64,000 nucleotides of DNA from Cladopsammia gracilis. Its lineage: Eukaryota; Cnidaria; Anthozoa; Scleractinia; Dendrophylliidae. Made by a program: the position numbers and the translations under genes. The stretch covers positions 838,501-902,500 of the forward strand of contig JAJGOT010000348.1 in assembly GCA_022457155.1 (NCBI GenBank), written 5' to 3'. This document shows positions 49,080 through 59,815 of the stretch, in pieces (the stretch's first letter is position 1; each line of letters starts with the position of its first letter). The notes beneath the pieces were generated by a model that saw only the letters and a program-made list of their open reading frames with translations, did no database searches and was not told the origin of the DNA.

Positions 49080-49940
49080 TCTCACTTTTCCGCACACCAG
49101 ATCAGAAAATCGTCGTTCTGGTCTCAAATCAACGCCAAATCGGGGAAACATTGCGATTTCTATGAAAGCTGCGTGCGGAGCAAATTTTAGCAGAATTTCA
49201 CTTTTCCGCACACCAGATCTCAAAATCGTCGTACTGGCCTCAAATCAAAAGGGAAAACAGTGGTATTTTTAACAAAAGTGCATAAAACGTATGTTTGGGG
49301 CCGTGCGGAGCAAGTTTTGGCTAAATCTAACTTTAGAGCACACCAGATCTGAAAGTCGTCGTATTGGCCTCAAATCATCGCCAAAAAGTGAAAACAGTGC
49401 CATTACTATGAAAAGTGCACAAAACGCACGTTTGGGGCCGTGCTGAGCATGTTTTGGCAAAATCTCACTTTTGAGCTCATCAGATCTCGAAATTGTCGTA
49501 CTGGCCTCAAATCATCGCCAAGCGAAAACAGTGGCATTTCCATGAAAAGTGCACAAATCCCACGTTTGGTGCCGTGCGGAGCAAGTTTTGGCAAAACCTG
49601 ACTTGGAGCACACCAGATCTGAAAATCGTCGCTCTGGCCTCAAATCATCGCCAAAAAGCGAAAACAGTGCATTTCTATGAAAAGTGCACAAAACGCACGT
49701 TTGGGACCGTGCTGAAAAAGTTTTGGCAAAATCTCACTTTTGAGCACACCAGATTTCAAAACCGTCGTACTGGCCTCAAATCATCGCCAAAAAGCGAAAA
49801 CAGTGCATTTCTATGAAAAGTGCACAAAACGCACGTTTGGGCCGTGCAGAGCAAGTTTTGGCAAAATCTCACTTTTGAGCACACCAGATCTCAAAATCGT
49901 CGTACAGGCCTCAAATCATCACCAAAAAGCGAAGACAGTG
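49080..49940 (+). repeat. ~136-bp satellite block in disrupted copy 4
   Basis: As 41871-42729 with a few changes (GATCTG for GACCTG near 49617, GCTGAAAAAG near 49711). Confidence 0.85.
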
Positions 49941-50806
49941 TTTATTATTATTATTGTTTTTTCCTTTAATTACAAAGAACTAATTAAAAAGAAAAACATT
50001 ACAATATTCTAAACAACCGCCATAACAGACATACTTCCAATTGTCAAGATGTCACAGATTATATTCATTACAGCCAAGAAAACAGCCGCGCAATTTCTGA
50101 ATGAGGCTTGTATTACAAAGAATTAATTAATGCTTAATTATGTTGATAAAAGAGAAATTGACAGTTATTTACAGTACACCCTAAAATAAAACAAAAACAC
50201 ACACGAACATACGCACAAAGGCATACACACGAACTTAATTAAAGGGGGGAAATGTCTTTTGGCCATTTTTCATAAAGGGTTTCTAGTTTATTATTCTTAA
50301 TGGAAATATAGTTTTCAACTTGGTATTTAATTCTTACCTTAAATTTGAAACCTTCGATGTTTGGAAGTACCTGTTTCTTTCTGCAATCCCATAAATACAA
50401 TTTACCAATTAATATCAGATAATTTAACAAGGGACATTTTGACATCGTTATTCCAATTATAACCTCTCGTAAACGCAACCCGTGAAATTCCTTTGTTATT
50501 GTTAAAAAATACTGTTCAACATTTTTCCACAACATATTTGAGTGCCGACAGTAAAGAGAAACTGACATAATGTTTCCTGTTCAGTCTTGCAGAAAGTACA
50601 TTTGTCATGCTGGAGATATCCAATTTTAAAAAGTTTTGCATTGATGTAAAGTATTGAATTTAAAACTTTATATAGAAAGGATTTAAGTGGGGAAGGTTGT
50701 TAGCAATTTTTAAGATATTATCAAAGAATAATAGTCTTTCGTTTTCTTTTCCACTGTCAAAAATCTCATTTCCCTTTATAAAATAAGTATTATCTGTAAA
50801 TGTAGT
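49941..50806 (-). mobile_element. LINE type B, copy 4, 3' part
   Basis: Contains the C-terminal segment (50568-50239) with a few more differences than copies 2 and 3 show between themselves. It breaks off at about 50806, where a retrotransposon fragment replaces roughly 150 bases. Confidence 0.8.
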
Positions 50807-51315
50807 TAGTGGTCTTTTTGCGTCTTTTAAGCATCAGAATGATATACGTTATCCAAGGCACACACCACTTATATTTCACGTAGATCGCCCTTTTTCATGG
50901 CAGTCTATGGATTTGTTTTTAGGTTTGTTTTCTGGATTTGGTCGCAACTTAGTTTGGGAGGTCGACAATATTGTTGAATTTGTACAAATTTGTAGTCACT
51001 TTATGGTGAACGAACGATTTTTCAACGATATATTTCGTGCAACTTTCCCGCCAAATTATTGTCATTCATTTCGTGAAAGCCAATTTTGCCTTGAAGTCAT
51101 CAAGTTACCTTTGCTTGGCACGAGACCTTATGTATTTTGCGTCACACGAGTATGAAGAAATTTTTATTTTTGAAGATTTAATGACAGCTACAAGTGCTGC
51201 CAATTTTCAGCGTTTAGTGGAAAGTCGTTTTAGTGATTTGTAGCAAAATCGATTCCACAGTTGAGCTTTCTTTTGTCATAGTTATTTTCGTTATTTTTGC
51301 TTATTTTTAGGAGTA

Positions 51316-51567
51316 ATGGATTATGCACACCATATCCACCAACTCGCTAAATGGATTTGCATCTTCTGTTTTAAAAGAAAGTGCAGCGTTGTCCCAGACT
51401 GGACGGTCCTCCGATGCAACCATTTAATTTGTATGGACTGTTTTAGAGAAAAGAAAGAACACCTGAAATCTCTGTTCTCATGTCAATGCGGGCAACAGTT
51501 CCCTGAAAGCGCCTACGAGTACATAAATACATACACTTCCACCGGTCGCGCAGAAGTGGGACTGTAA
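51316..51567 (+). CDS. RING-finger-like 83-aa ORF inside the LTR element fragment
   Basis: Starts MDYAHHIHQLAKW. Cys/His residues follow the RING order: CIFC, then RCNHLICMDC (C-x-H-x2-C-x2-C), then a final pair CQC with one residue between instead of the usual two. A RING would bind two zinc ions and often marks ubiquitin ligases; capture of such a domain by a retroelement is possible. An upstream frame (50907-51155) of 82 codons has no recognisable feature. The ORF may be an exon or a remnant. Confidence 0.4.
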   Translation: MDYAHHIHQLAKWICIFCFKRKCSVVPDWTVLRCNHLICMDCFREKKEHLKSLFSCQCGQQFPESAYEYINTYTSTGRAEVGL

Positions 51568-51852
51568 CCTCATCGAACGTTTTGTTTTGATTAATTTCCT
51601 ATGATTAAACATTAAGTCTTTACAAAACCTTTCAAACTAGCCCAAGCTGACTATTTTAGTTCTGCAACATTTGTTTTTTTTGTAAGTCTTCTCCAAACCT
51701 TACTTACTCTTAGTGTTTGACAATGGTATACTAGTACACTGTGCTTTTTCTTTTTATACATGTATATACATAATGTATTTCATCTTAGTATTTCCATTTT
51801 ATTGCTATTTTCCGCATCGAGAACGATGCCCAATCTAAGTGGGGAGGAACGT

Positions 51853-52416
51853 TGTGAAGTATTTAGTCGTAATGTTATACCTATGTTTCGGGTTCATAGT
51901 CCAAGGTTATTGAAGGTTTAGCCCACACTGGTAGTTCTTAGGGTTTTTGAGTAGTACCGTCTACCTTTACGAATTTGTTAAACTTGAATGTCGGTTTTTG
52001 AAGTAGGCATACTTGGGAACTAAAGCTGATCTTGGGTTTTACCTACACTAAGGTTCCTGTTTGGATGTCTAGTCTAACTTTACAGTTTTACCCCTAGCTA
52101 TTCCATTGATTCTCTAGTACTTGTTATGAACAGCCGTGTACTCTTCTCGCTCTGTTAGGCCACAGGATATGAATTAAAAGTTCCCACGCTTAGAAGCCAA
52201 AATAGGTCTACAGGACACGGGATGTGCGGTAGAAGTTCCCACGGTCAGCAAACCCAAATATGTCTAAGATTAGGGTATATAAGTTGCTTGTAATCGAGTT
52301 GTAAGTCAGTAGAAGAAGTAGGAGTAGAAGAAGTTGAGGCGCTGTTGCTGAATAAACAAGAGTCCCGATACCTCCCCTAGTTGCTGAGTGAGTTAGCTGC
52401 GTTTTAGCCCGTTACA
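51853..52416 (+). repeat. Solo-type 3' LTR (564 bp)
   Basis: TG...CA ends, a TATATAAG box near 52276 and an AATAAA polyadenylation signal at 52351-52356 in the expected order; preceded by the polypurine tract. Confidence 0.65.
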
Positions 52417-53766
52417 AGATTTATAAAAAACTGATTTTCCATCTATTCTTATATCTTTGTTATTCCAAATTATACAGAGCCGTTCTTTATTAGCTAAAAA
52501 GAGGTTTCGAAATTCTAACCAACATTCTGAAAGTTCTCTGTAGAAAACTGAGTTAATTGAAAGATCGTCCATTGCATAATTACATTTAAAAAGCAAAAGA
52601 CCACCAACATTACGTAGGAGATGTAACAAGTAGAATTCCACGTACTTTCGTTATCGCTGAAAATACGTTTTAGCCAAGCTAATCGTACAGCTTTGACCAA
52701 GCTTTCAATATCTGTCATTTTAATGCCACCGTCTTCATAACTGTTTATTGAAGAGAGCCTTGCTACTTTTTCTTTTCCATTCCATAAAAAAGTTGAACAT
52801 CAAACTATTTACTTGTTTGATGATTTTACTTGGAGGTGAAAGAACCGAAGATATAAAAACTAGTTTTGGAATAAGTAATGATTGATTATAGTTACTTTAC
52901 CATAAATGGACAGTCCTCTAGATGACCATATATTTGTCAGTTGCTTTATGCTGTCAACCTTCTCTTCAAAGTTGTTTCGTAAAATAATGATAGGTCATAT
53001 GTAAAAAAGGTTCCTAAAGCTTTAATGGGTTCACTTGGCCATTTAATACCAAACGGTTTTTCGTCTTTTCTTTTAAGCGAACCAATCCACATTCCTTCTG
53101 TTTTAGAACTATTTACCTCCAACCCACTGAAGTTCTTAAATACTTCTAGTTCTTCAAATAGCGTTTTTGCAGAATTTTCATCAGACAGGGTTGCTGTGGT
53201 ATCGTCTGCGTATTGCAATAGCTTGCCTTTATAATTTCCTAGTTTAATTCCTTTGATATCAACATTTTGACGAATGGAGATTGCCAAGCTTTCAACAGCT
53301 AAGATAAAGAGGTAGGGGTCAAGGGATCACCCTGCCTCACACCACGTTCTAAAGTAACATAGTCTGATGTGATTCCATTATTTATTACACAGCTTTGAAT
53401 ATTTGTATAAAACATTTTGACCCAATTTATCAAATTCGGGCCAAAGTTAAAGGCCTCAAGGCAACTGAAAAGATAATGCCATTCTAAAGAGTCGAAAGCC
53501 TTTTTAAAGTCAATGAAAATCAAGACGCCTGGAATATTCTTACTGTCTGTAAATTCCATTATATCGAAAATTGATCGAATAGTCTCACCCATATAGCGAT
53601 CTTCAACATAACCTGTTTGATTATGATGTATGATATTCGGTAAAACTTTCTTTAATCTCAAAACAATCACTTTTGAAATTATTTTCGCATCCACGATAAT
53701 AGAGCTTGGCCTCCACTTTTCAATGAGAGTTCGATCTTTATATTGCTTTTCTATAAGAGTTATAAT
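52417..53766 (-). mobile_element. LINE type B, copy 4, RT part
   Basis: Holds the RT region (segments 53769-53299 and 53287-52946, with FKKAFDSLEW, RGVRQGDPL and YADDTTATLS) and the following C-terminal region (52718-52393). A two-base loss near the RQGDP motif separates the RT segments. More diverged from copies 1-3 than those are from each other, so this copy is older or escaped homogenisation. Confidence 0.8.
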
Positions 53767-53846
53767 CAAATGAAGAATGATCCTCGCAGTTGTGAACGCA
53801 ATTTAAGCAATTGCGAAAAGAAGCCTGAAAAAAAAATTCAGGACTT

Positions 53847-53892
53847 GAACGGGGTTCGAACCCGTGACCTCGCGATACCGGTGCGATGCTCT

Positions 53893-53914
<22 letters not shown>
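53847..53914 (-). mobile_element. tRNA-derived SINE head, left copy
   Basis: Reverse complement of the right copy; A box (TAGCTCAGTTGGTAGAGC) and B box (GGTTCGAAC) are both intact, so RNA polymerase III could still recognise it. Confidence 0.6.
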
Positions 53915-53927
<13 letters not shown>

Positions 53928-54092
53928 AGGTCAATTGTAGGTTCATATGTTCCCGTGAAAGGAGTGAATGTGAATGATATATATGAAATAAATCATATAT
54001 GAACTGCGGAAATGAAATCAAATGATATATATTTCATAAATATCATTCACATTCACTCCTTTCACGGGAACATATGAACCTACAATTGACCT

Positions 54093-54106
<14 letters not shown>

Positions 54107-54127
<21 letters not shown>

Positions 54128-54178
54128 AGAGCATCGCACCGGTATCGCGAGGTCACGGGTTCGAACCCTGTTCAAGTC
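54107..54178 (+). mobile_element. tRNA-derived SINE head, right copy
   Basis: GCTTCATAGCTCAGTTGGTA, an anticodon-arm-like TCGCACCGGTATCGCGA with GGT in the anticodon position (Thr-like), and GGTTCGAACCC as T arm. Position 33 is C rather than U and the acceptor stem does not pair, so this is a SINE head and not a working tRNA gene. Confidence 0.6.
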
Positions 54179-54295
54179 CTGAATTTTTTTCAGGCTTCTT
54201 TTTGCAATTGCTTAAATTGCGTTCACAACTGCGAGGATCATTCTTCATTTGATTTCATTTCTCTGATAACGAGACAAAAAGCAACTCGGAAATGG

Positions 54296-54611
54296 TCTAT
54301 TGCTGCATGATCAGTTTTTATAGCTGGAATGATATCGGTTGTATTTACAAAATCCTGTAAGTTGTTTGATATCAGCCAGTAATCTAAACGACAGAAAATT
54401 GATGGAGATTTTTGGCTCCAAATGTAACTTCTAGTTTGTGGATTTTTAATTCTCCAAACGTCGATAAGGTCCAATTCATTTTGTAAACATTCAATATTGT
54501 CTATAACCATTTTTCTAGGTACCATAACGCCACCTTTCGTATCCAGCTTAGGGTCAAGAGGACAGTTACAATCACCTCCAATGATTATATTTTTTCCACA
54601 ATCTAAGTCTT
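54296..54611 (-). mobile_element. LINE type B, copy 4, endonuclease part
   Basis: Segment with GGDCNCPLDPKLDTK and FCRLDYWLIS, continuing into the satellite at 54612 just as in copies 1-3, which proves it is the same tandem unit. Confidence 0.8.
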
Positions 54612-55065
54612 CAAAAAGCGAAAACAGTGCATTTCTATAAAAAGTGCACACAACGCACGTTTAAGGCCGTACGGATCAAGTTTTGGCAAAATCTTACTTT
54701 TGAGCACACCAGATCTCAAAATCGTCGTACTGGCCTTAAATCATCGCGAAAAAGCGAAAACAGTGCATTTCTATGAAAAATGCACAAAACGTACGTTTGG
54801 TGCCGTGCGGAGCAAGTTTTGGCAATATCTCACTCTTGAGCACACCAGATCTCAAAATCGTCGTACCGGCCTCAACTCATGGCCAAAAAGCGAAAACAGC
54901 GCATTTCTATGAACAGTGCACAAAACGCACGTTTGGGGCCGTGCGGAGCAAGTTTTGGCAAAATCTTACTTTTGAGCACGCCAGATCTCAAAATCGTCCT
55001 ACTGGCTTCAATTTATGGCCAAAAAACGAAAACAGTGCATTTCTATAAAAAGTGCACAAAACGTA
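54612..55065 (+). repeat. ~136-bp satellite, last block
   Basis: About three diverged units; the array then changes into the inverted body repeat. Confidence 0.8.
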
Positions 55066-55330
55066 CAATGTCACGCCAAAATGACAAATTACGGAGCCTA
55101 TTCGTCAATATTTCGGGCACTTTCGGTTTTGGCCGTCGCACTTCGTGAATACTCTTCGTAAATGCATACTGATGACACTGTCCCGTCGAAATGGCAAAGT
55201 CTCGCTTAGCTTATTTCCACGTTATATCGCCAAATGGCACAAAATATACAACTTAGGTGGATAAAAAGATCCTATAGTAAAAAACAAAAGTGGCAGTTTG
55301 GAGATAAAGTGAGGGATTGCAAGGATTGAA
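55066..55330 (-). repeat. Host 'body' repeat in inverted orientation, right boundary of the block
   Basis: Reverse complement of the repeat seen at 24833 and 34200 (AATTACGGAGCC, ACTTCGTGAATACTC, TTATTTCCACGTTATATCGC, GATAAAAAGATCCTATAG). The whole 24833-55330 block is thus bounded by the same repeat in opposite orientations. Confidence 0.7.
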
Positions 55331-55870
55331 GAGTGATTGTCAGAGAAAACTAGGCAAAATTTAAAAAATGTCAATGGAAGGGAGTCACGAGAATTACTTC
55401 ATACTGACATCATAGATAGGTTAGGTGGACTTATGGACAAATATACCAAACTAAGCTCTTTAACTGTTCTGGCATTGGAGATACAAGTCTTACTCTGTAT
55501 CACCCCCTTGGACGCCATTTTTGCAAGCAAATTTTGCCCATTTTCTGACTCCCGCAAAATCTTCAAAATGAAACGAATGAAGTTTATATTTTCTATGTGG
55601 TACAACACAACATAGAAATACTTGCTAAAATTTTAAATTGCTCGAAACAACCACAGAAAAAATCTACAGCTTGCTGATTTTACACACTTGAAGTTGATAC
55701 CTGTGAAAAAACAGAAAATGGGCCGTTTTCAAGTTGATGTAGAACACACAACTATGACGACAATACTTAGCTGATTACCAAATGGCAGTCTCCTACTATC
55801 CACCTTTCAAAAACGCTAATAATCATTTTGGGCCATTGAAACAGGAAGATGCTAGGGTACTTACATTTAC
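55331..55870. other. Host intergenic DNA, nothing recognised
   Basis: AT-rich sequence with a few short frames on both strands and no recognisable motif or repeat. Confidence 0.5.
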
Positions 55871-55974
55871 CGAAGTAACTCGACTTTGTCTTACAATCAC
55901 ACGAATCGGTCCGTGTCTCTTGTTAAGCACTTTTAAAGCTTCTTCTGCACTAATCTTCTGTGAAATACCCTCAG
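55871..55974 (-). CDS. Possible host exon (104 bp)
   Basis: On the minus strand, TTCTTACAG precedes and GTAAATG follows a 104-base stretch open in a single frame, encoding EGISQKISAEEALKVLN and a basic strand-like end. The splice-like borders and the composition suggest a coding exon, but no partner exon in a compatible frame was found nearby. An adjacent tandem repeat would be intronic. Confidence 0.25.
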
Positions 55975-55979
55975 CTGTA

Positions 55980-56250
55980 AGAACGCGGGTAAACTAGGGT
56001 GAACGTGGGTAAATTAGGGTGAACTTGGGCAAACTAGGGTGAACGCGGGTAAACTAGGGTGAACGTGGGCAAACTAGGGTGAACGCGGGTAAACTAGGGT
56101 GAACGTGGGTAAACTAGGGTGAACGTGGGTAAACTAGGGTGAACGTGGGTAAACTAGCGTAAACGTGGGCAAACTAGGGTGAACGTGGATAAACTATGGT
56201 GAACGTGGGTAAACTAGAGTGAACGTGGGTAAATTAGGGTGAACTTACAT
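55980..56250. repeat. 20-bp tandem repeat
   Basis: About 13 copies of AAACTAGGGTGAACGTGGGT with point variants (CGCGGGT, AATTAGGG, CTATGG). Confidence 0.9.
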
Positions 56251-56433
56251 GAATGGTTTACTTATACTTAATTAGCATTTGGTGATCGCGTATCATGAAT
56301 GAATAACGAAAATAACAAAGAACAGCGCCATCTTGGAAATGAGAATTCGGGAGGGACTGGAACTAGTCGCTCCCTACGGGGGTCTGGGTGAGTTCTGCCA
56401 CAGGGAGCCCATACAATCTGTTTGTGTAACATA
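56251..56433. other. Host DNA between repeat and MITE, no gene seen
   Basis: Short stretch without a recognised feature; a 138-codon minus-strand frame across 56268-56684 crosses the MITE border and is not taken as a gene. Confidence 0.4.
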
Positions 56434-57084
56434 GGGTGTTTTCCATAATATGAGACCGACCGGTCAGGGACCGCTCGGACCAACCGCTGAATAATGGAAC
56501 GACATTTTTGATCGAAGCGACCGACCGAATTGAATTCACACTTCTCCAACTTTGTAGCGGTACTGGGCTGGTCTGTGAGCGACGAAAAAGCCGGATCTGA
56601 AGCATGGGGCATCATTTGGCTTTCAGCACTCACTTGTGGACATTCAGAATATTCAACTTCTGTAAACAGAAATTGAGAAAACACGCGGGAAAATGAGCAA
56701 TGATTAAAGATTAACCTTTAAAATCGCAAAACATTGAACATTTCATAATACAGTCACGTACCGGTAATCGTGGAACATGCATGCATGAGCAGAACTGTCA
56801 AATCTGTAGTTTTATGGTCACAAAAATAGAACACTGATAACAAGTAGCTTTGTTTGTCATGGCCGCCATGATGGTGAATTCAGCGAGGGAGACAGAAGAG
56901 CGGTACTGGAAACAAGAATTTGTGAAAATGGAACGGTAAATTTCGATCCGACCGGTCCAACCGGTCCAAGTGGACCACCTCTAGAGGTGGTCCACTTGGA
57001 CCGGTAATTTTTCGCTTGGTCCGGACCGTTTCATTAAATTTCCAACCGAAATTTCCGGAAATTTTGGCATAATGGAAAGCACCC
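56434..57084. mobile_element. MITE-like element with GGGTG...CACCC inverted ends
   Basis: The left end GGGTGTTTTCCATAATATG and right end GGCATAATGGAAAGCACCC are inverted with two mismatches. ATA flanks both sides, a possible 3-bp target duplication. The inside is non-coding and rich in GACCGGTCC-type words. The size (651 bp), ends and possible 3-bp duplication fit a non-autonomous PIF/Harbinger-like DNA transposon, though the class is a guess. Confidence 0.55.
56960..57005. repeat. Perfect 46-bp palindrome
   Basis: Two 23-base arms with no spacer, centred on TCTAGA, built of ACCGGTCCAAGTGGACCACC and its complement; located inside the MITE-like element. Confidence 0.9.
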
Positions 57085-57207
57085 ATAATGACCGTTTGTA
57101 ATTTTATAGGAAATGTATGGGATTTACGTAAATTTCATATTATGGCGACATATCGCCAAATGTATGTACTGAACTACTGATCAACGCTAAATAAACGTTA
57201 AATTACC
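57085..57207. other. Short spacer, nothing recognised
   Basis: No frame or repeat of note. Confidence 0.4.
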
Positions 57208-58392
57208 TTATTTGTTGTGCGTTGTCGTCCTTTTGCCGTAAAAGTGATATTTTGAGAGATTTTGAAGGATTCTGAGTTCGTCGTTCTTAGACGAATTTAT
57301 CATGTTCACAATGTTACATAAAACTTCATCCAGTTGACAGCAAAAGCTGCATGATTTATCGTGACTGTGATCACATTGTTGAGTGAAAGCCTCGTTCTGA
57401 GGGTCGCTAAGATTGAAACAGGAGCAGTGGTCTACGCATCTCTCGTCAGGTCCGACTGACATGACTTTTGTTGTCGGTTTTTTAATGTCTTTTAGTCTCC
57501 TTCATGGTAATCTTCGTTTCTTTTCCTGTACAATGTCCTTTCACTGGCTGGTTCAAACTCTGTTTCTTGGCATAACGAAAGGTACTGCTTAACTATTCGG
57601 GAAGGCACCATTGTCCCGATGACGTTTGCAATGGTGATCTTTTCTCCAGAATCAAGTTTTAGTTCCTTGGTACCATAAGCTATGTCTTGAAGAAAATATG
57701 GTCTTGAAATGAAGTTTACGCATTGACTTGTCTTTACTGGATCAAGCCGTGTTCTTTTAATGGGCGTTGGTACCACTTGCTGTCCTGGTCCTTCTTCAGC
57801 AGCATGACGGCGAGCTCGATCGATTTGCTATTTGCTCAGACATGGAATTATCTCCCTGAGCTCCTTCTTTGAAAAATGTTTGGCAAACATAGACTGAATT
57901 TGCAGTCGAGTATGACGACTTTCAGATTGGTTGTAAACTTCGAGTAAAATTGAAAGTTCGTTGCTGGTAGCCTTTTTCTTCACATCGTGGACAAAGAACG
58001 CGTTAGTGCGTCAAATACTCGATCTTCTTGATACGGAGCAATGGTCGACAGCACGGCGGAAAAACCTGACGTACTTTTCGCAAATAATAGTCTTTTTGTG
58101 GGCGTGATACACTTTCCCTGTTGCAATAAAAACACGAAGATATTGGGCTGACTCTTCAATCCGTTATATTTAAAATGGCTTCATTCAAGACCTTGCGCTT
58201 TTCTTGCTGACGTTGTTCTTCATTTGTCCAAAAACTGACTTCTTGAAAACAGACAACATGCGATTTAGCCTTTTTCAAAAGCATCTTTCTTATACGCAGA
58301 CGCCATGAAGCGCGTGGTCGTGCCCCAAACAGACACAGAAGACGAGTATACACCTCAGTGGCCGGAAACCATAAATCCCTGCAGTAGCACAA
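57208..58392 (-). pseudogene. Remnants of an unrecognised gene, possibly transposon-derived
   Basis: Three minus-strand open segments in different frames: 58392-58156, 57776-57492 and 57462-57208. The middle one (VNFISRPYFLQDIAYGTKEL, GTMVPSRIVKQYLSLCQETE) has a conserved look typical of uncharacterised, repeated cnidarian proteins. The last is Cys-rich (CVDHCSC, CSFCCQ) and might bind metal. The frames do not join, so it is a remnant, or a gene with introns I cannot place. Confidence 0.35.
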
Positions 58393-59707
58393 TGCAGGGA
58401 AATAAATAGAGGTTATTCAGCGAAACGTTGTGTAACACCGTGTCTATGACCATATCACCATATTACCATATCACCATCGACTATGACGTCATTTTACCGT
58501 ATATCTAAGGGTAAAAGAACGCGCAAAATATTCGACCTTGTTGCACTGTAGTATTATATTATTCCGGTTTGACAGGTTAGGAACAGAGCAAAGAAATTGT
58601 AAGTATTCGTGCTCGGGATGAGAGTGAAACAATTAAGAAGATACTGAGAAAAAGGTACTTAAAAACTGGAAAATTAAGCAGTCGAATAAGAAATCCCTTA
58701 TTTGATGGTTTAACAAATGATACGCAAACTCGACCAATTTTTTTCCCAATACGGACCTCAATAACATCTATATATTTGTCATGTCTCGAAATTAATTTTT
58801 TTTCTTAGGAGCCAAGTTGCTCCAAGGTAAAAAATTTAGGAGCAAATTCGTTTGAGGAAGGAGCAAAGAAAAAAGAATTATATATAACAAATATTAATAG
58901 CGGAGCCCGCGGGCCGAAGGCCCGGCGGAGCACCATACTCATAGAACTATGGCCGTCATTTTTCATGGTCATGGCTAGCGGAATGTTTCGCGGGCGCGTG
59001 TGTGCCCGTCCGCCCGTGTTGGAACAACATCCGGGATCTTGAAAGCAAGGCTTTGTTTCTCGAGCGGCCACACAGCCGTGAGCTCGGTGAACACTTTAGT
59101 TCTTTTGTTGAATTTAGCGGAGAATTAAAGTCGTTATTTCCCTGCAGTTTTTCGCGGTTTGCTACTCAAGACAGGGATACTAATTAAGGGATACTCAGAA
59201 GCCGCTTTAGTGGAAAAAGAAGAGCTTTCAGGGATAAAATCTTGCTTCGAGGAATTATATACGTTTTTAGCAATGCGAAGAGATGGGTTCCTTTTACGGA
59301 TTTCAGCACCAAAGCGGAGGTTTAAAGAATTACCAAGTACAGTAGTCGCCGGAGGGACTTAAAGGTAAAACAAATTACATTTTTCGATGGGAATTTATCT
59401 TGATATCAATCTGTGATTGACATTTTGTTTGTGTTCTCGTTAATTTTGGAGAATTGTTTATAAACGTGTAGCTTAAATTCAGTTGTATTTTAATTTCTTG
59501 AATTTCATCGAAGACACGGCTCGGCCTCGATGCGCTGTAATTGTACGCGTTTTGCTTCTAAACATAAACTAATTGAGATTTCAATAAAATTTTTCGAAAG
59601 AAGATTGTGTTGTCCATTTTTATGTGTTTGTTTATTCATTACACAGATTGAAAAGCGATTTTATGTAAACAAAACAAGACTTAGATTTTATGGTTACAAC
59701 TTGGTGT
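58393..59707. other. Gene-poor host DNA
   Basis: No gene recognised. Around 58895-58935 is a GC-rich stretch GCCCGCGGGCCGAAGGCCC able to form small hairpins, set in AT-rich surroundings. The rest shows only short frames. Confidence 0.45.
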
Positions 59708-59735
59708 TACGGAGCACGAATATATGCTAATTAGT

Positions 59736-59815
59736 ATAGCACGAATATATGCTAATTAGTACATATGAGCACGAACATATGCTAATTGGTATATATGCGA
59801 TGAATATAGTAATAG
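59736..59815. repeat. Short tandem copies of the terminal motif
   Basis: AGCACGAATATATGCTAATT is repeated with variation two more times inside the left terminal repeat. Confidence 0.7.

Larger units (their letters stand above)
28313..49940. repeat. 7.21-kb macrosatellite, three near-identical tandem copies
   Basis: Matching landmarks recur at a spacing of 7,210-7,211 bases: the LINE endonuclease segment ends at 31881, 39092 and 46302, the RT segment at 30978, 38189 and 45399, the acidic ORF at 34052, 41262 and 48473. Each unit is LINE B + satellite block + inverted unit + acidic ORF + body repeat + satellite block. Only scattered single-base differences are seen (for example a G missing near 40195, A/G at 41695 versus 48904, C/T at 42406 versus 49617). 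A fourth, disrupted copy follows. Confidence 0.9.
50807..52416 (+). mobile_element. 3' fragment of an LTR retrotransposon
   Basis: Internal sequence (50807-51840), a polypurine tract GTGGGGAGGAACG at about 51840-51851, then a terminal repeat 51853-52416 that begins TGTGAAG and ends GTTACA (TG...CA). No second LTR, gag or pol is present, so the 5' part is missing. It interrupts LINE copy 4. Confidence 0.65.
53767..54251. repeat. 485-bp palindrome of two inverted tRNA-derived SINE copies
   Basis: Arms 53767-53990 and 54030-54251 are reverse complements with few mismatches, separated by about 39 bases. Each arm contains a tRNA-like head followed by a tail CTGAATTTTTTTCAGGCTTC and an AT-rich segment. 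It replaces about 850 bases of LINE copy 4. Confidence 0.8.

Noticed and set aside
54107..54178. Working tRNA-Thr gene
   Set aside because: C at position 33, poor acceptor-stem pairing, a mismatch in the anticodon stem and a SINE-type tail point to a tRNA-derived SINE.
56634..56659. A 26-base microexon on the minus strand with TTTACAG and GTGAGT borders
   Set aside because: None of its three frames joins the open frame of the putative exon at 55871-55974.
56268..56684. 138-codon minus-strand ORF
   Set aside because: It crosses the end of the MITE-like element and has no recognisable domain.
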